The notes under the pieces: generated by a model
Seen by the model: the letters and a program-made list of their open reading frames with translations, nothing else
What the model was told of the DNA's origin: nothing
Database searches by the model: none
Position numbers and translations under genes: made by a program
DNA from: Planctomycetaceae bacterium
GTDB taxonomy: Bacteria > Planctomycetota > Planctomycetia > Pirellulales > UBA1268
NCBI GenBank assembly: GCA_021300535.1
Contig: JAJTED010000059.1
Span: 1-57,149, forward strand
Direction: 5' to 3'
Length of the DNA stretch: 57,149 nt
Shown: one piece after another, positions 1 through 13,740 of the stretch
Layout of the letters: each line of letters opens with the position of its first letter
Position numbering within the stretch: position 1 is the first letter of the stretch

Positions 1-555
1 GAGCCGTGAACTGGCGGCTCTCGGCATCTCGGCATCAGGGGTTTCGCCTGACGCCGCGAGCAGGAGACGTTCGATATCGGTCAGGAAGATCTTCGTGAGC
101 ACCGTGACGGCTCGGAGTCGGTCGGCAAGCATGCCCCGCAGCCGCTTGGGCACGGAGATCACCCACTGCCGCACGGGCACTGGCGGGATGACGTGATCGG
201 CGAGGTGGGCGGCCGTCTGGGACATGTGGCGGCCGTTGCAGGACGGGCAGACGCCGCGGCCCTTGCAGGAGAATGCCACGACGAATCCCGTGCGGCACGT
301 CATGCAGACCGCGCGGGCGAATCCGAAGCAGAGGATGCCGCACTCGAGATAGCCGCGGAGCTCGTCCTCGATGTATCCCGGCACGGGCCGCTCGGCAGCT
401 TCCCGCCAGGCGAGCCAGTTCTCGAGGTTCTCAGAGACCACCCTGTGGAGCGGCGTCTTCTCTGGCCGGCGGCGCTCGTAACGCCGTGACGGCGCGGGGC
501 CGCCGTGCGGGCGGAGGCGGCTTCGCGCGGGAAACCCTGTGACCGCGGCGACCAT
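1..555 (-). CDS. IS91-family transposase, N-terminal part (runs off window)
   Basis: The reading frame is open from an ATG at 555 to the left edge, with an in-frame TAG at 598-600 upstream. It gives 185 residues of a Y2-type (rolling-circle) IS91-like transposase. What I see is the N-terminal zinc-binding part: CGILCFGF, then CMTC, then SCKGRGVCPSCNGRHM, followed by RQWVISVPKRLRGMLADRL, a stretch typical of IS91/ISCR-type transposases just before the catalytic domain. The catalytic HUH and tyrosine motifs would lie beyond the window edge, so intactness cannot be judged. The exact start is uncertain because the residues before RYERRRPEKTPL look non-conserved. It sits beside a toxin-antitoxin-like pair and tRNA-derived repeats, which fits a mobile region. 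Confidence 0.75.
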   Translation of the reverse strand, partial: MVAAVTGFPARSRLRPHGGPAPSRRYERRRPEKTPLHRVVSENLENWLAWREAAERPVPGYIEDELRGYLECGILCFGFARAVCMTCRTGFVVAFSCKGRGVCPSCNGRHMSQTAAHLADHVIPPVPVRQWVISVPKRLRGMLADRLRAVTVLTKIFLTDIERLLLAASGETPDAEMPRAASSRL

Positions 556-1015
556 GGGCGGACCGGCAGGTGGACGGCGGACATAAACAGCCGTACACTA
601 TCTGCGGGACGCAGCGGTTCGCCACCAGCCAATCGCAACGCTCGTCAGCAAGAACACGAATCGTGGGCATGGCCGGTCGAGCGTCACGAGGACCAGTGGA
701 TCCTGCCCACCGTCAGCATCTGAAGCGGGACCTGATCGGCGGGCTGCCGAAGATGCGGCGGGCCGGTCGGGCCGATGTCACTGACCTCGCGGTCTCGGTG
801 AACAGCCTGACGCCGGTCTCGGAGCCCCTCTACGCCATGCGTGACTGCTGGTGGGGTGCCGGGGTGGTGGGCTTGCCTGCTGCCCCGGTGCCTTTGGCGG
901 GCTCTTGGAGCCCGGCCAAGTGGTGGGCGGTCGTCCGTCGCAAATCGATGGCGAGCCCGCTGCTGACTTTGGGTCGGATGAAGGCTAGATCTGTTCCGCG
1001 TCGAGGATCTTTCCC
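556..1015. other. Gene-free stretch between transposase and antitoxin
   Basis: About 460 bases with several overlapping open frames on both strands. None has recognisable protein features or a convincing ribosome binding site. I see no RNA gene here. It may be decayed mobile-element DNA, or the promoter region of the downstream toxin-antitoxin-like pair. A GAGG at about 1002-1005 lies about 10 bases before the antitoxin ATG. Confidence 0.4.
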
Positions 1016-1327
1016 ATGGCAACGGTCTCCTATCCCCACATCGAGATTGCCGCCGACGGCACGGCGCTCGTCGAGGGCACGCGTACCAAGGTCGTGGAAA
1101 TAGCCCTCGATCGACTGGCTCATCACTGGGATGCCGAAGAGATTCAGCGGCAGCACCCCCACCTGACGCTTGCGCAGATTTATGCGGCACTCACCTATTA
1201 CCACGATCATAGCCAGCGCTTCGACTCGGAGATCCGAGAGCAGTTGAGGGACGTGGACTTGATCGAATCCCGGCGGGAGCCGTCCCTGTTGAGGGAGAAA
1301 CTCCGAAAAGCCGGTGAGCCCCAGTGA
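1016..1327 (+). CDS. DUF433 family antitoxin-like protein
   Basis: A 103-residue protein of the DUF433 family (VapB-like antitoxins with a helix-turn-helix). The typical layout is visible: an N-terminal strand region with HIEIAADGTALVEGTRTKV, then a helical HTH-like part with DAEEIQRQHPHLTLAQIYAAL, the usual DUF433 signature for deciding which genes or targets it binds. The acidic/basic C-terminal tail (SRREPSLLREKLRKAG) would be the toxin-binding part by family analogy. Its TGA overlaps the GTG start of the next gene (GTGA), so the two are translationally coupled. By family knowledge it neutralises a PIN-like DUF5615 partner and represses its own operon. No biochemical evidence can come from sequence alone. 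Confidence 0.8.
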   Translation: MATVSYPHIEIAADGTALVEGTRTKVVEIALDRLAHHWDAEEIQRQHPHLTLAQIYAALTYYHDHSQRFDSEIREQLRDVDLIESRREPSLLREKLRKAGEPQ

Positions 1328-1672
1328 GCCTCTCCTTCTATCTGGACCATCATGTACCCGCGGCCATCACGAATGGCCTGCGGCAACTACAGGTCAATGT
1401 GTTGACCGTCGCAGAGGACGGGAGAGCCGATTGGGATGACGATCGGCTCTTGGAGCGGGCCCTTGAACTTGGGCGGGGCGTCTTCAGTCAGGATTGCGAT
1501 TTTCTGATTCTGGCAGCCCGCTGGCAGCAGGCCCGACGGGAGTTTGCCGGCATGGTCTACGGCCACCAACTGCGGGGCACGGTCCGGCGGTGCTGTGCGC
1601 GACCTCGCCCTCATTGCATCCGTCATGACGCAGGCTGAGATGCGGAACCGGGTTGAATTTCTGCCGCTGTGA
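1324..1672 (+). pseudogene. DUF5615 PIN-like toxin, C-terminus frameshifted
   Basis: GTG start at 1324 inside the antitoxin stop. The N-terminal two thirds match the DUF5615 (PIN-like, Mut7-C type) family: FYLDHHVPAAITNGLRQ with the early Asp, then the pair of acidic residues in FSQDCDFLIL, both expected metal ligands of PIN folds. In this frame the protein ends at 1638 with an Arg/Cys-rich non-family tail. The expected family ending (VRDLALIASV, then MRNRVEFLPL and TGA at 1670-1672) lies in the next frame from about 1592 on. A single-base gain or two-base loss near 1583-1592 explains this. The toxin is therefore either inactivated, which would make the antitoxin dispensable, or the base is a sequencing error. 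I place the natural gene end at 1672. Confidence 0.72.
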
Positions 1673-1959
1673 ATTCCACCGGCCCACATCACCCGGGGGC
1701 GCTACACTCGCCCGGTTTACCCTCGCCACTCCCATCACGACTTGCCGAGCGGCAATCTGGCGGTCGGTAGTTGGGCCAGGAACGTGGGCCAATGTCGGGT
1801 TTGAGGATTCCTCAAATCGGCAGCTTTTTCTGCCCTCTGGGCGGTGAAGCTGGGGACCCACGCGAAATCGGACCTGCTGTCGGAAGTCATTGCCTGGCAA
1901 CGACTAAAGGTCGATTTCGTGGTTTCTTCGGAAACAGCGAAATCGCCTCGCCTCAAATT
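1673..1959. other. Gene-free stretch before tRNA-derived repeats
   Basis: About 290 bases without a supported gene. The DNA is less GC-rich than its surroundings. It could be the end of an integrated element, because the next feature is a tRNA 3' half. I looked for a 5' tRNA half (acceptor strand pairing with CGGGCGT plus a D-arm) and found none. Confidence 0.4.
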
Positions 1960-1999
1960 TCTAATCCCAGGGTCGGTGGTTCGAGTCCACCCGGGCGTA
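1960..1999 (+). other. 3' half of a tRNA-Arg(TCT): probable attachment-site remnant
   Basis: The stretch reads as a tRNA from the anticodon on: loop bases TTTCTAA at 1958-1964 with anticodon TCT at 1960-1962, a 3' anticodon strand TCCCA, a five-base variable loop GGGTC, a perfect T-arm (GGTGG at 1975-1979, loop TTCGAGT, CCACC at 1987-1991), acceptor strand CGGGCGT and discriminator A at 1999. No pairing 5' anticodon strand, D-arm or 5' acceptor strand precedes it. A tRNA 3' half beginning in the anticodon loop is the classic core left by tyrosine-integrase insertion, so I read it as an att remnant. The island would lie to the left, where the transposase and TA-like pair are. Confidence 0.6.
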
Positions 2000-2249
2000 T
2001 TGCCGCGATCGGCGGGCACGATGCCCGCCCCATACCAGGCACCGGAGGGTGCCCAAGCGAAGTGAGCCCGGAGGGCGAAGCCTCGCGGGTACTATCCCCG
2101 GTGGTTCGAGTCCACCCGGGCGTATTGCCGCGATCGGCGGGCACGATGCCCGCCCCATACCAGGCACCGGAGGGTGCCCAAGCGAGGTGAGCCCGGAGGG
2201 CGAAGCCGAGCGTGTACAATCCCCGGTGGTTCGATTCCACCCGGGCGTA
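1975..2249 (+). repeat. 125-bp tandem repeat carrying tRNA T-arms and a hairpin
   Basis: The T-arm plus acceptor strand (GGTGG...CGGGCGTA) recurs at 1975, 2100 and 2225, an exact 125-base period. The DNA between copies is nearly identical and contains a hairpin GGCGGGCA-CGA-TGCCCGCC (2011-2029 and again one period later). The third T-arm has one change (TTCGATT). Short open frames here translate into the spurious tRNA-derived peptides often seen in databases and should not be annotated as genes. Confidence 0.85.
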
Positions 2250-2290
2250 CTCTTCATTTTTCAACCCAGTCGGCTGCCATCCCAAGCATC

Positions 2291-2644
2291 ATGACGATCT
2301 GCCTGCTCAAGTCCAAGATTCACCGCGCCTGCGTGACCGCAGCTTCCGTCGACTACGAGGGCAGCCTGACGATCGCCGCCGACCTCGCCGAGCGGGTCGG
2401 CCTCCGCCGCTACGAGCGGATTCTCGTCGGCAACATGGCCAACGGCGAGCGGTTCGAGACCTACGTGATCTACGGGCCGCCGGGCTCGGGCGCGATCGAG
2501 CTCAACGGGGCCACCGCCCTGCTCGGCAAGCCCGGCGACCGGCTCACGATCATGTCGTTCGCCTGGCTCGAGGCTGCCGCCGCCGCCACCCACGAGCCGG
2601 CCGTGATTGTGCTCGACGCCGAAAACCGCATCATCCGCGGCTGA
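2291..2644 (+). CDS. panD: Aspartate 1-decarboxylase (PanD)
   Basis: Cytosolic pyruvoyl enzyme converting L-aspartate to beta-alanine for pantothenate and CoA synthesis. The 117-residue length is normal. Family landmarks fall at their usual positions: MTICLLKSKIHRA with Lys9, the self-cleavage site Gly24-Ser25 in DYEGSLTI (Ser25 becomes the pyruvoyl group), Arg54 and Tyr58 in NGERFETYVI, and the GSGAIELNGATA loop. I chose ATG 2291 because homologs begin a few residues before LLKSKIH; an upstream extension would read through the tRNA-like repeats. It stands alone, with no other pantothenate gene in the window, directly downstream of the repeat array. Confidence 0.95.
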   Translation: MTICLLKSKIHRACVTAASVDYEGSLTIAADLAERVGLRRYERILVGNMANGERFETYVIYGPPGSGAIELNGATALLGKPGDRLTIMSFAWLEAAAAATHEPAVIVLDAENRIIRG

Positions 2645-2766
2645 CCAGGCAAGGCGGGCGCCGCCCGCGAGCCGGGAAAGCGGGGCGGCGCGTGACGGTT
2701 CCGCGAAAAAGTGCGGCCCGGGAACGGCCGCGTGACCGAACCAACGGACACGCCCGGAGGCCCGCC

Positions 2767-3585
2767 GTGCCCGCTCCGTTTCATGCGTCCGCCCCGGCCG
2801 TGCTCGGCACGGTGCTCGCCTTCTTCGTGGCCGCTGCCGGCGCCCTGGCCCGGGGCGAGGAAGGCGACCTCGGCACTGATCGCGACGCGTTCACGCCCTC
2901 CACGCACACGGTCGCCCCCGGCGTGCTGCTGCACGAGGCGTCCTATGTCTACATCGACAACCTCGCCGGCCGGCCGACCAACAACTACCCCGAGTGGCTG
3001 CTGCGGATCGGGGCCACGGACTGGCTCGAGTGGCGGTTCGGCGTCAACTATGGCGTCGGCTCGCAGGGGAACGTGGTCACGAGCGTGGAGGTCGGCGAGG
3101 GCACGCTCGATGGCAGCACGCTCTACGAGACGAGCATCCTGTACGGGCTCAAAGTGAACGTCACGGCCCAGCAGGGCTGGCGGCCCGAGAGCTGCTTCAT
3201 CCTCGAGGCGACGACCCCCGCCTACGGCGACGTTTTCGGCACCTCGCCGGTCGCCACCTACGTGGCCGGCTGGGAACTGGCCAATGGCTGGCGGCTCGAC
3301 GGCGCCATCCGCTACGCCTACGCCGAGGGCTTCGTCGACTGGTTCAGCCGCTGGACGCCGTCGGCCGTGCTGCGGGTCCCGTTGACCGACCGCTGGGAGG
3401 TGCACGCCGAGTGGTTCGGCTCCTCCACCGCCGGCCTCTCCGACAACACGAGCCGGCCCTTCTTCAGCCCGGGCACCCACTACATGGTGACGAAGAACAT
3501 GGAGATCGGCCTCCGCGTCGGCTGGGGGCTCACCGACGAGGCAGCCCCGTTTTTCTCCGACGCCGGCCTCGGCTGGCGCTGGTGA
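2767..3585 (+). CDS. Secreted outer-membrane-type protein (MetA-like transporter family)
   Basis: A 272-residue protein starting at GTG 2767, chosen because GGAGG lies at 2756-2760, six bases upstream, and because it gives a clean signal peptide: a hydrophobic stretch (VLGTVLAFFVAAAGALA) followed by small residues. The mature part alternates aromatic and small residues in short strands (for example RIGATDWLEWRFGVNYGVG and NMEIGLRVGWGL) and ends in an aromatic residue (GLGWRW), all typical of beta-barrel outer-membrane proteins. It resembles the poorly characterised MetA-pathway 'transporter' barrels common in Planctomycetota. The substrate is unknown. It follows panD by 122 bases, possibly with its own promoter, and ends just before a hairpin repeat. 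Confidence 0.6.
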   Translation: MPAPFHASAPAVLGTVLAFFVAAAGALARGEEGDLGTDRDAFTPSTHTVAPGVLLHEASYVYIDNLAGRPTNNYPEWLLRIGATDWLEWRFGVNYGVGSQGNVVTSVEVGEGTLDGSTLYETSILYGLKVNVTAQQGWRPESCFILEATTPAYGDVFGTSPVATYVAGWELANGWRLDGAIRYAYAEGFVDWFSRWTPSAVLRVPLTDRWEVHAEWFGSSTAGLSDNTSRPFFSPGTHYMVTKNMEIGLRVGWGLTDEAAPFFSDAGLGWRW

Positions 3586-3610
3586 GCGAGATGGTTTTCG
3601 CACCCGGTGT

Positions 3611-3684
3611 CCCCGGGTTTCCACCCGGGGCTTCTCGGACCACACGCGTCACACGCACAAAAAGCCCCCGGCGGAAGCCGGGGA
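3611..3684. terminator. Paired hairpins between convergent genes
   Basis: Two GC-rich hairpins face each other. CCCCGGGT-TTCC-ACCCGGGG (3611-3630) would end the plus-strand barrel gene. A second, around 3664-3684, read on the minus strand, has a CCCCGGC/GCCGGGG stem followed by CTTTTTGTG and would end lpd at 3705. Both belong to the dispersed hairpin family also found near 34955, 43730, 43900 and 56900-57060. Confidence 0.65.
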
Positions 3685-3704
3685 CTCTGCGTCGCGGCGG
3701 ATCA

Positions 3705-5090
3705 CTACGCGTGGATGGCGCGGCCGTCGACGGCGAGCGCCGCCTCCTTGAGGGCCTCGGGCAGCGTGGGATGTGCGTGGCAGACGCGGGCGATGTCCTC
3801 GGCCGTGGCGCCAAAGTTCATCGCCGCCGCGGCCTCACCGATCAGGTCGCCCGCCGCCGGGCCGATGACGTGGATGCCGAGCACCCGGTCGGTCGCGGCG
3901 TCGGCCAGGACCTTCACCTTGCCGGCCGTGTCGTTGATCGTCCGCGCCCGGCCGTTGGCCCGGAACGGGAACACGCCCTTCTTGAAGGCGACTCCATCGG
4001 CGACGAGCTGCTCCTCCGTCCGCCCCACGGCGGCGATCTCGGGATGCGTGAACACCACCGCCGGCACCAGGCCGTAATCGACATGGACCCAGCGGCCCGC
4101 CATCCCGTCCACGCAGGCGACCCCGTCCTCCTCGGCGCGGTGGGCGAGCATCGGGCCGGGGATGCAGTCGCCGATCGCCCACACGCCTGGCGCCGTCGTG
4201 CGGAAATGCCCGTCCACGGGGATGCAGCCGCGGCGATCCACCTGGATGCCGACCGTTTCCAGGCCGAGACCGTCGGTGGCCGGCGCCCGTCCCGTCGCGG
4301 CCAGCACGCGGTCGCAGCGGATCGGCTCCTGGCCCTCGCACTCGACGATGCAGCCGCCGTCGGCCGCCCGGGCCGACTTCACCTTCACCCCGAGGCGGAT
4401 GTCGAGACCCTGCTTCTTGAAGAGCGTGAGCGCCTCGGAGGCGATCTCGGCATCGATGCCCGTCAGGATGCGGTCGGCGTATTCGAGCACCGTCACCTGC
4501 GACCCGAGCCGCCGCCAGACGCTCCCTAATTCCAAGCCGATGTACCCGCCACCGATGACAACGAGATGGGCCGGCACGGTGTCGAACGACAGCGCCTCCG
4601 TGCTGGTGCAGACCAGCCGCCCGTCGACCTCGACGCCCGGGAGCACGACGGCACGGCTGCCGACGGCCAGGATGATCCGCGGCGCCTCGACCGCGGTCAC
4701 GCCGCCGTCGGCGGCGGTCACCTCGACCTTGCCGGCCCCGGCCAGCCGGCCGGTGCCTCGCAGGCGGGCGACCTTGTTCTTCGCCAGCAGGGCGTCGATT
4801 CCCTTGGCGAGCGTCCCGACGACGTCCGCCTTGCGCTTCATCATCGTGGCCAGATCGAGCGCCACGCCGCCCACCTGGATTCCGTGGACGCCAAGCTCGT
4901 GCCGGGCCACCTCGAACTTGTGGCTCGACTCCAGCAGCGCCTTCGAGGGTATGCAGCCGACCCGCAGGCAGGTGCCGCCGAGTTGCGGCTCCCGCTCCAC
5001 CACGGCCGCGTTCATGCCGAGCTGCGCCGCCCGAATCGCGGCCACGTAGCCGCCCGGCCCGCCGCCGATCACGATCAGGTCATAGGTCAT
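3705..5090 (-). CDS. lpdA: Dihydrolipoyl dehydrogenase (E3), downstream copy
   Basis: FAD enzyme that re-oxidises dihydrolipoamide of the 2-oxoacid dehydrogenase complexes with NAD+. 461 residues. The FAD-binding motif VIGGGPGGY is at residues 7-15, the redox disulfide is Cys41/Cys46 in GGTCLRVGCIPSK, the NAD-binding VIGGGYIGLELG is mid-protein, and the C-terminal HAHPTLPEALKE carries the catalytic His-Glu dyad. ATG 5090 is chosen because GGAGG precedes it at the right spacing; a longer frame begins at 5120. It follows sucB on the same strand with 160 bases of REP-like inverted repeat between, so it is probably the E3 of the OGDH part. A second E3 is encoded at 13741-15162. Confidence 0.95.
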   Translation of the reverse strand: MTYDLIVIGGGPGGYVAAIRAAQLGMNAAVVEREPQLGGTCLRVGCIPSKALLESSHKFEVARHELGVHGIQVGGVALDLATMMKRKADVVGTLAKGIDALLAKNKVARLRGTGRLAGAGKVEVTAADGGVTAVEAPRIILAVGSRAVVLPGVEVDGRLVCTSTEALSFDTVPAHLVVIGGGYIGLELGSVWRRLGSQVTVLEYADRILTGIDAEIASEALTLFKKQGLDIRLGVKVKSARAADGGCIVECEGQEPIRCDRVLAATGRAPATDGLGLETVGIQVDRRGCIPVDGHFRTTAPGVWAIGDCIPGPMLAHRAEEDGVACVDGMAGRWVHVDYGLVPAVVFTHPEIAAVGRTEEQLVADGVAFKKGVFPFRANGRARTINDTAGKVKVLADAATDRVLGIHVIGPAAGDLIGEAAAAMNFGATAEDIARVCHAHPTLPEALKEAALAVDGRAIHA

Positions 5091-5124
5091 GGTGATCCTC
5101 CGCGAGACGGGTTCGTTCATCTTG

Positions 5125-5232
5125 CCCCCTCTCCCTCCGGGAGAGGGCCGGGGTGAGGGTGCCTTGGTCGCGAACTGCAGGATCCCGGCACCCTCACCCG
5201 GCCTGCGGCCGGCCTCTCCCGGAGGGAGAGGC
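5125..5232. repeat. REP-like inverted repeat between sucB and lpd
   Basis: CCCTCTCCC/GGGAGAGGG hairpins at both ends flank a larger palindrome whose arms read GGGTGAGGGTGCC and GGCACCCTCACCC. The same family occurs at 33650-33748. It lies inside the operon and could act as a processing or attenuation structure lowering or separating lpd expression; that role is inference. Confidence 0.75.
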
Positions 5233-5250
5233 GGACGGCCCGTCGAGTCC

Positions 5251-6498
5251 TCACACCTCCAGCATGAGCCGCGTCGGATCCTCGATCGTGTCCTTGATCC
5301 GCTTCAGGAAGGTGACCGCCTCGCGACCGTCCACGAGCCGGTGGTCGTAGGACAGCGCGAGATACATCATCGGCCGGATCACGACCTGGCCGTTGACGGC
5401 CATCGGCCGCTCCGTGATCGCGTGCAGGCCGAGGATGCCGCTCTGCGGGGGATTGATGATCGGCGTGGAGAGCATCGAGCCGTACACGCCGCCGTTGGAG
5501 ATCGTGAACGTGCCCCCCTGGAGCTCCTCCAGCTTGATCTTGTTGTCGGCCGCCCGCCGGGCGAAGTCGCCGATCGTCTGCTCGATCTGGGCGAACGAGA
5601 GCATCTCGGCGTTGCGGATCACCGGCACCACGAGCCCCTTGCCGCCGCCGACCGCGATGCCGATGTCGTAATAGTCGCGGAACACGATGTGCGGATCGCG
5701 ATACTCCGCGTTCACCTGCGGCACGGCCCGCAGGGCCTCGACCGCCGCCCGCACGAAGAACGACATGAAGCCGAGCTTCACGCCGTACCGTTCCTGGAAC
5801 ACGTCCTTGAACTTGGCCCGCAGCGCCATCACGGCCGACATGTCGACCTCGTTGAAGGTCGTCAGCAGCGCCGCCTGGTGCTGGGCCTCGACGAGCCGCT
5901 CGGCGATGCGGCGGCGGATCGGGCTGATGAGCACCGGCCGCTCCTGGCGGGAGCCGGGGGCGGCCATGGGCTGCAACGCCGGCGCCGCCGGCTTGGCGGG
6001 TGGTGCCGCCGGCGCGGCCGGACGGGCCGCGACGGCCGCGGTGGCGTCGGCCTTGGTGAGCCGACCTCCCGGGCCGCTCCCGGCGACGCCAGCCGCGGGC
6101 AGGCCGGCCTCGCCGAGCACGCGAGCCGCGGCCGGCATGACTCGGGCCGCCGCCGACGGGGCCGCGGCAGGCTGGACGGAGCCAATGTCGGTGCGGCCGC
6201 CGGTGCGCTTCACGTCCACGACCGGCCCGGGAGCGGGCGGCGCGGATGATGCGGCCGCGCCCGCGGGCTCCAGATAGCCGATCACCTCGCCGACGACCGC
6301 CTTCTCGCCGCTTGCCTTGAGGATCTTCGTCACCATGCCGGCCGCCGGGGCCGGCAGCTCGACGGTCGCCTTGTCGCTTTCGATCTCGACGACCGACTCG
6401 TCGAGGGCGACGCCGTCGCCCTCACGCTTCTTCCAGGTGCCGATCACGACCTCCGTGATCGACTCGCCGACCTCGGGAACCTTGAGCTCGAGTGCCAT
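5251..6498 (-). CDS. sucB: 2-oxoglutarate dehydrogenase E2 (dihydrolipoyl succinyltransferase)
   Basis: E2 core of the 2-oxoglutarate dehydrogenase complex, moving the succinyl group from E1 to CoA. 415 residues. There is one lipoyl domain (residues 1-75, lipoyl Lys43 in [11 protein letters not shown]), then an Ala/Pro-rich linker, a peripheral-subunit-binding domain ([23 protein letters not shown] spans its end), and a catalytic domain with the active-site His386 in [17 protein letters not shown] near the N-terminus and the ending DPTRLMLEV are typical of succinyl- rather than acetyltransferases. ATG 6498 matches the family start; no strong ribosome binding site is seen. It lies 48 bases after sucA. 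Confidence 0.93.
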   Translation of the reverse strand: MALELKVPEVGESITEVVIGTWKKREGDGVALDESVVEIESDKATVELPAPAAGMVTKILKASGEKAVVGEVIGYLEPAGAAASSAPPAPGPVVDVKRTGGRTDIGSVQPAAAPSAAARVMPAAARVLGEAGLPAAGVAGSGPGGRLTKADATAAVAARPAAPAAPPAKPAAPALQPMAAPGSRQERPVLISPIRRRIAERLVEAQHQAALLTTFNEVDMSAVMALRAKFKDVFQERYGVKLGFMSFFVRAAVEALRAVPQVNAEYRDPHIVFRDYYDIGIAVGGGKGLVVPVIRNAEMLSFAQIEQTIGDFARRAADNKIKLEELQGGTFTISNGGVYGSMLSTPIINPPQSGILGLHAITERPMAVNGQVVIRPMMYLALSYDHRLVDGREAVTFLKRIKDTIEDPTRLMLEV

Positions 6499-6546
6499 GA
6501 ATGGGTGGGGTTGGAGGAAACGCCGCGGGCCGGGCCGCGGCATCGG

Positions 6547-9494
<2,948 letters not shown>

Positions 9495-9498
<4 letters not shown>

Positions 9499-10841
9499 AT
9501 TGCCAGCAGCAGCCGGCCGGGACTCTCCAGGTAGCCGATCACTTCGTTGAGAAACCGCGCCGCCATCGCCCCGTCGATCAACCGATGGTCGTACGACAAC
9601 GACAATGGCATCATCAGCCGGGGCTCGATGCGGTCTTCATGAACGACCGGCATCTTCCGAGAGCGACCCAGCAAAAGAATAGCCACTTCGGGCCAATTGA
9701 TGATGGGTGTCGAATAGGCCCCCCCCACGGCCCCCAGATTCGAGATCGTGAACGTGCCGCCGCGCAGGTCTTCGAGGCCGTACTGGGCGTTCTTGGCCTT
9801 CTCCGCGGTGTCGGCGATCGCCTGGGCAATCTGGGGAATCGACATTTGATCGCAGTCGCGGAGCACCGGCACCACGAGTCCGCGCGGGGTGTCCACGGCC
9901 AGCCCCACGTTCACATAGTCCTTGTAGACGATCTCCCCCTTTTCCGGGTCGATCGACGCGTTCACGGCGGGGTGTTGCCGCAGCGACAGGCTCACCGCCT
10001 TGATGACGAAGGCCAGCGCCGTGAGCTTGAGGTTGCTCTTGGCGTATTCCGGTGCGCTCGCCTTCCGCAGATGCTCGAGCTCCGTGACGTCGGCGTCGTC
10101 GAAGTTCGTGAGGTGCGGGATCGTCTGCACGCTGCGGACCATGTTGGCGGCGATCGTCTTCCGCATCCGCGACATCTGCTCGCGGCGGATCGGCCCCCAA
10201 TCGTCCCGCTCGGTGGCGGCCGAGTCGGACCGTGACCGCACCCCCGGGCCTGCCGCACTCGCCTGCCGAACGGCGGCGATCACGTCTTCCCGAACGATTC
10301 GCCCGCCGGCGCCGCTGCCCCGCACGCGGGCCAGATCGACACCCAGCTCGCGGGCCAGCCGCCGGACTGCCGGGCCGGCAGGCTCGACGACGGCGGCAGT
10401 CGCGACCGCGGCGGACTGACTGCGGCCGCCATGCGCGGCGGGCGGCGCCGCGGCGACGGCCACCGCGGCGGCCGCAGGAGCGGGAGCGGCAGGGGCCGGC
10501 GCGGGCTTCGCCGGGGCGACCGCAGGTGGCGAGGCGACGGGCGTCGTCGCAGCGGGTGCGGCAGCCGGAGCGGCCGGCTTGGCCGTCGCAGGCGGCGCAC
10601 CGGAGGCAGCCTCCAGGAGCACGAGCGCCTGGCCGACCTTCACAGTCTCGCCCTTCTTCACAAGCACCTTCGCGATCCGGCCCCCCGGGGGACAGGGCAC
10701 CTCGATGACGGCCTTGTCGGTCTCGACCTCCAGAAGCGCCTGCCCAGGCTTGATCACGTCGCCTTCCGTCACGTGGACGCTGACGACGTCGCCGGAGGCG
10801 ATGTTCTCTCCCAGGTCGGGCAGCTTGAATTCTATAGCCAT
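9495..10841 (-). CDS. aceF: Pyruvate dehydrogenase E2 (dihydrolipoyl acetyltransferase)
   Basis: E2 of pyruvate dehydrogenase. 448 residues, with a single N-terminal lipoyl domain (lipoyl Lys43 in EVETDKAVIEVP), a long Ala/Pro linker, a peripheral-subunit-binding domain around 160-195 (AVRRLARELGVDLARVRGSG), and a catalytic domain whose active-site His419 is in SYDHRLIDG. It is assigned to PDH because it follows the AceE-type E1 and its lipoyl domain (KLPDLGENIASGDV) is PDH-like. The E. coli enzyme has three lipoyl domains; this one has one. It sits 108 bases after aceE and overlaps sucA by four. Confidence 0.92.
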
Positions 10842-10925
10842 GCGTGTGTGCTCTCGCGGCTCGGGGGGTCGGAATGCAGGGGGAAGGGGGAGCGAAACGA
10901 GGAGGCGACCGGGGCGGCCGCCGGA

Positions 10926-10949
10926 CAGTCAGGTGTCAGGTGTCAGGTG

Positions 10950-10954
<5 letters not shown>
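10926..10954. repeat. Short tandem repeat at the aceE stop
   Basis: The seven-base unit TCAGGTG occurs almost four times in a row and overlaps the aceE stop codon. It is a likely slippage site; no function can be assigned. Confidence 0.6.
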
Positions 10955-13638
<2,684 letters not shown>

Positions 13639-13740
13639 GGTCTACTCCGGGAAAATACGAAAACTTTTCGCATTATTCCGGGGATGCGGGGAGGCGTCTA
13701 GGGCGATTGCAGAGCCCGCAGCGGGAGGCCCAGGCCCGAC

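Noticed and set aside
1673..1999. Complete tRNA-Arg or an intron-split tRNA ending at 1999
   Set aside because: No D-arm or 5' acceptor strand was found; a partial acceptor match near 1710 lacks the rest of the fold.
1975..2249. CRISPR array
   Set aside because: The repeat period of 125 bases, tRNA content and only three copies do not fit; no cas genes are present.
1953..2285. Open frames of about 100 residues over the tRNA-like repeats
   Set aside because: They translate T-arm repeats into the well-known spurious peptides; no protein features.
2470..3645. Long minus-strand frame opposite panD and the barrel gene
   Set aside because: Low-complexity shadow of high-GC coding DNA; the plus-strand proteins have clear family motifs.
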